From contig JALUUH010000118.1 of assembly GCA_027021445.1 (NCBI GenBank), forward strand, positions 1 to 33,335: a DNA stretch of 33,335 nt. Direction: 5' to 3'. Of the stretch, positions 32,513 to 33,335 are shown in pieces. Below the pieces are notes generated by a model. That model saw only the letters and a program-made list of their open reading frames with translations. It had not been told where the DNA came from and did no database searches. The stretch comes from Gammaproteobacteria bacterium (lineage in GTDB: Bacteria; Pseudomonadota; Gammaproteobacteria; S012-40). A program made the translations under genes and the position numbers. The stretch's first letter is position 1; each line of letters begins with the position of its first letter.

Positions 32513-33335
32513 CTAGCCTCGCGCACCGCCTGATACAGTGATCATCGCACCTTTTTCAGTATTACCACTGCCACCCGTCACTTTAGAGTCACTGGGAGGA
32601 TTATCTTCATTTCGCTTTGGTGCCGTACCTGGAATGGCACTCATTGGGCCGCGTATCGTCTGATTGCGACGACTTGCAGAACGCCCTTCTGTTCCGGTCA
32701 CACGATCACCTCGCTCCCAATCATCACCGGTTATTTTCAAACTGGTTGATAGACCTTCACCAGTTACTCGAGAAACATTATCTTTCTCTGTATTAATAAC
32801 AGGAGATGTATTTGATGACTCTTCACGATGCTTATATTTGAACTGCTCAGTACCACCAGTCACCTTTCCTTTACCCAAGGAGAAGGTTCCACTAACACGG
32901 CCTTCTTGCTCAGAAACGCTACCAGTCATACTTGATACCGCATCTGACGAATCCAATGCCGTGCTCGCATGACTGGGAGAAGCAACACTAAATGCTCCCC
33001 AAGGCGCGTTTCCCAATGGTTGCGGAAAATCACCCTCGCCCACTTGCGCCGGTATTGCTCCGCAAACCTTGACTTGCTCGTCTCCACCTAAATAAGCGGT
33101 TCCACTGACTGATTGACAAACACCTTTCTGAGCGCCGGTTAAGCCCGACAATCCTGGTTGCAGACCACTAATCTCACGACCGGTATTACCAGCAGGCAAT
33201 GGCGTTCGTGCTTGTATCATTTTCAGTTCCTGCGGTTTGCAATAATCAAGTGTTTGCTCAACACCGAGGTACGGCGTTCCGGTAACAGACGAACAGGTAC
33301 CTGCTTCATGCCCAGTAACAAATTCAGATCTCGGT
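32513..33335 (-). CDS. csoS2: CsoS2 carboxysome scaffold protein, C-terminal part (5' end outside window)
   Basis: Open in one frame from the stop at 32513 to the right edge, at least 273 residues. It is Gly/Ser/Thr rich, with VTG/VSG repeats (VTGTPYLGVEQ, VSGTAYLGGDEQ, VTGGTEQFKY, VTGEGLSTS, VTGTEG), Cys pairs around the repeats, and the near-invariant closing peptide ITVSGGARG. It covers the last repeats of the middle region and the C-terminal region that anchors to the shell. The N-terminal Rubisco-binding region, the rest of the middle region and any frameshift site that yields CsoS2A lie beyond the edge. The transcript continues into csoSCA. Confidence 0.95.
   Translation of the reverse strand, partial: PRSEFVTGHEAGTCSSVTGTPYLGVEQTLDYCKPQELKMIQARTPLPAGNTGREISGLQPGLSGLTGAQKGVCQSVSGTAYLGGDEQVKVCGAIPAQVGEGDFPQPLGNAPWGAFSVASPSHASTALDSSDAVSSMTGSVSEQEGRVSGTFSLGKGKVTGGTEQFKYKHREESSNTSPVINTEKDNVSRVTGEGLSTSLKITGDDWERGDRVTGTEGRSASRRNQTIRGPMSAIPGTAPKRNEDNPPSDSKVTGGSGNTEKGAMITVSGGARG

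Noticed and set aside
32664-32972. Plus-strand ORF opposite csoS2
   Set aside because: A shadow of the repetitive csoS2 coding sequence.

Overview
The window comes from a gammaproteobacterial chemolithoautotroph, most likely a sulfur oxidiser. It carries one end of an alpha-carboxysome (cso) operon, two CbbR-type regulators and a SulP anion transporter, alongside gammaproteobacterial housekeeping genes (cysG, mnmC, pbpG). Base composition looks AT-leaning; I did not compute it. No rRNA, tRNA or CRISPR array was found.

Layout. 1-630: decayed IS66 transposase running off the left edge. 824-5535: minus-strand block with a GIY-YIG protein, cysG, a rhodanese-MoeB/ThiF fusion, a GNAT acetyltransferase, a DUF1415 protein and a MOSC protein. 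5632-6467: frameshifted GFA-family remnant, then a cold-shock protein with its own terminator and an RRM RNA-binding protein. 6562-11888: mnmC (minus), a membrane-anchored TPR/retropepsin-like protein, the PBP7-type peptidase pbpG, and a small lipoprotein cytochrome c. 12035-15695: three secreted proteins of unknown function. 15908-17992: two adjacent FGE-sulfatase (SUMF1) domain proteins, the first with two c-type haem motifs.

18051-22736 (minus) is a carbon-concentration accessory block: a SulP transporter, then a tight run mcdA (ParA-type), mcdB-like, cbbR paralogue 1 and a TPR protein. 23249-26629 is a looser region with a NUDIX hydrolase, an alcohol-dehydrogenase remnant, a lipoprotein, a small outer-membrane barrel candidate, a tiny secreted ORF and several repeats. 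26991-33335 (minus) is the cso operon in transcription order: csoS2 (3' part), csoSCA, csoS4A, csoS4B, two csoS1, a bacterioferritin-like gene, acRAF, a second very short mcdB-like gene, cbbR paralogue 2 and csoS1D.

How the parts fit. CsoS2, CsoS1, CsoS4 and CsoS1D form the shell and its scaffold. CsoSCA makes CO2 from bicarbonate inside it. The acRAF protein is expected to help Rubisco assembly, the SulP protein may bring in bicarbonate, and McdA/McdB should space carboxysomes over the nucleoid. The most notable observation is a duplicated mcdB-cbbR pair: two small low-complexity proteins ending in the same RVWPD tail, each followed within about 45 bases by a closely related CbbR. One copy lies beside mcdA and the other inside the cso operon. 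A palindromic repeat with core CCTAGGAGCCTGTCCGAG is scattered through at least seven intergenic sites.
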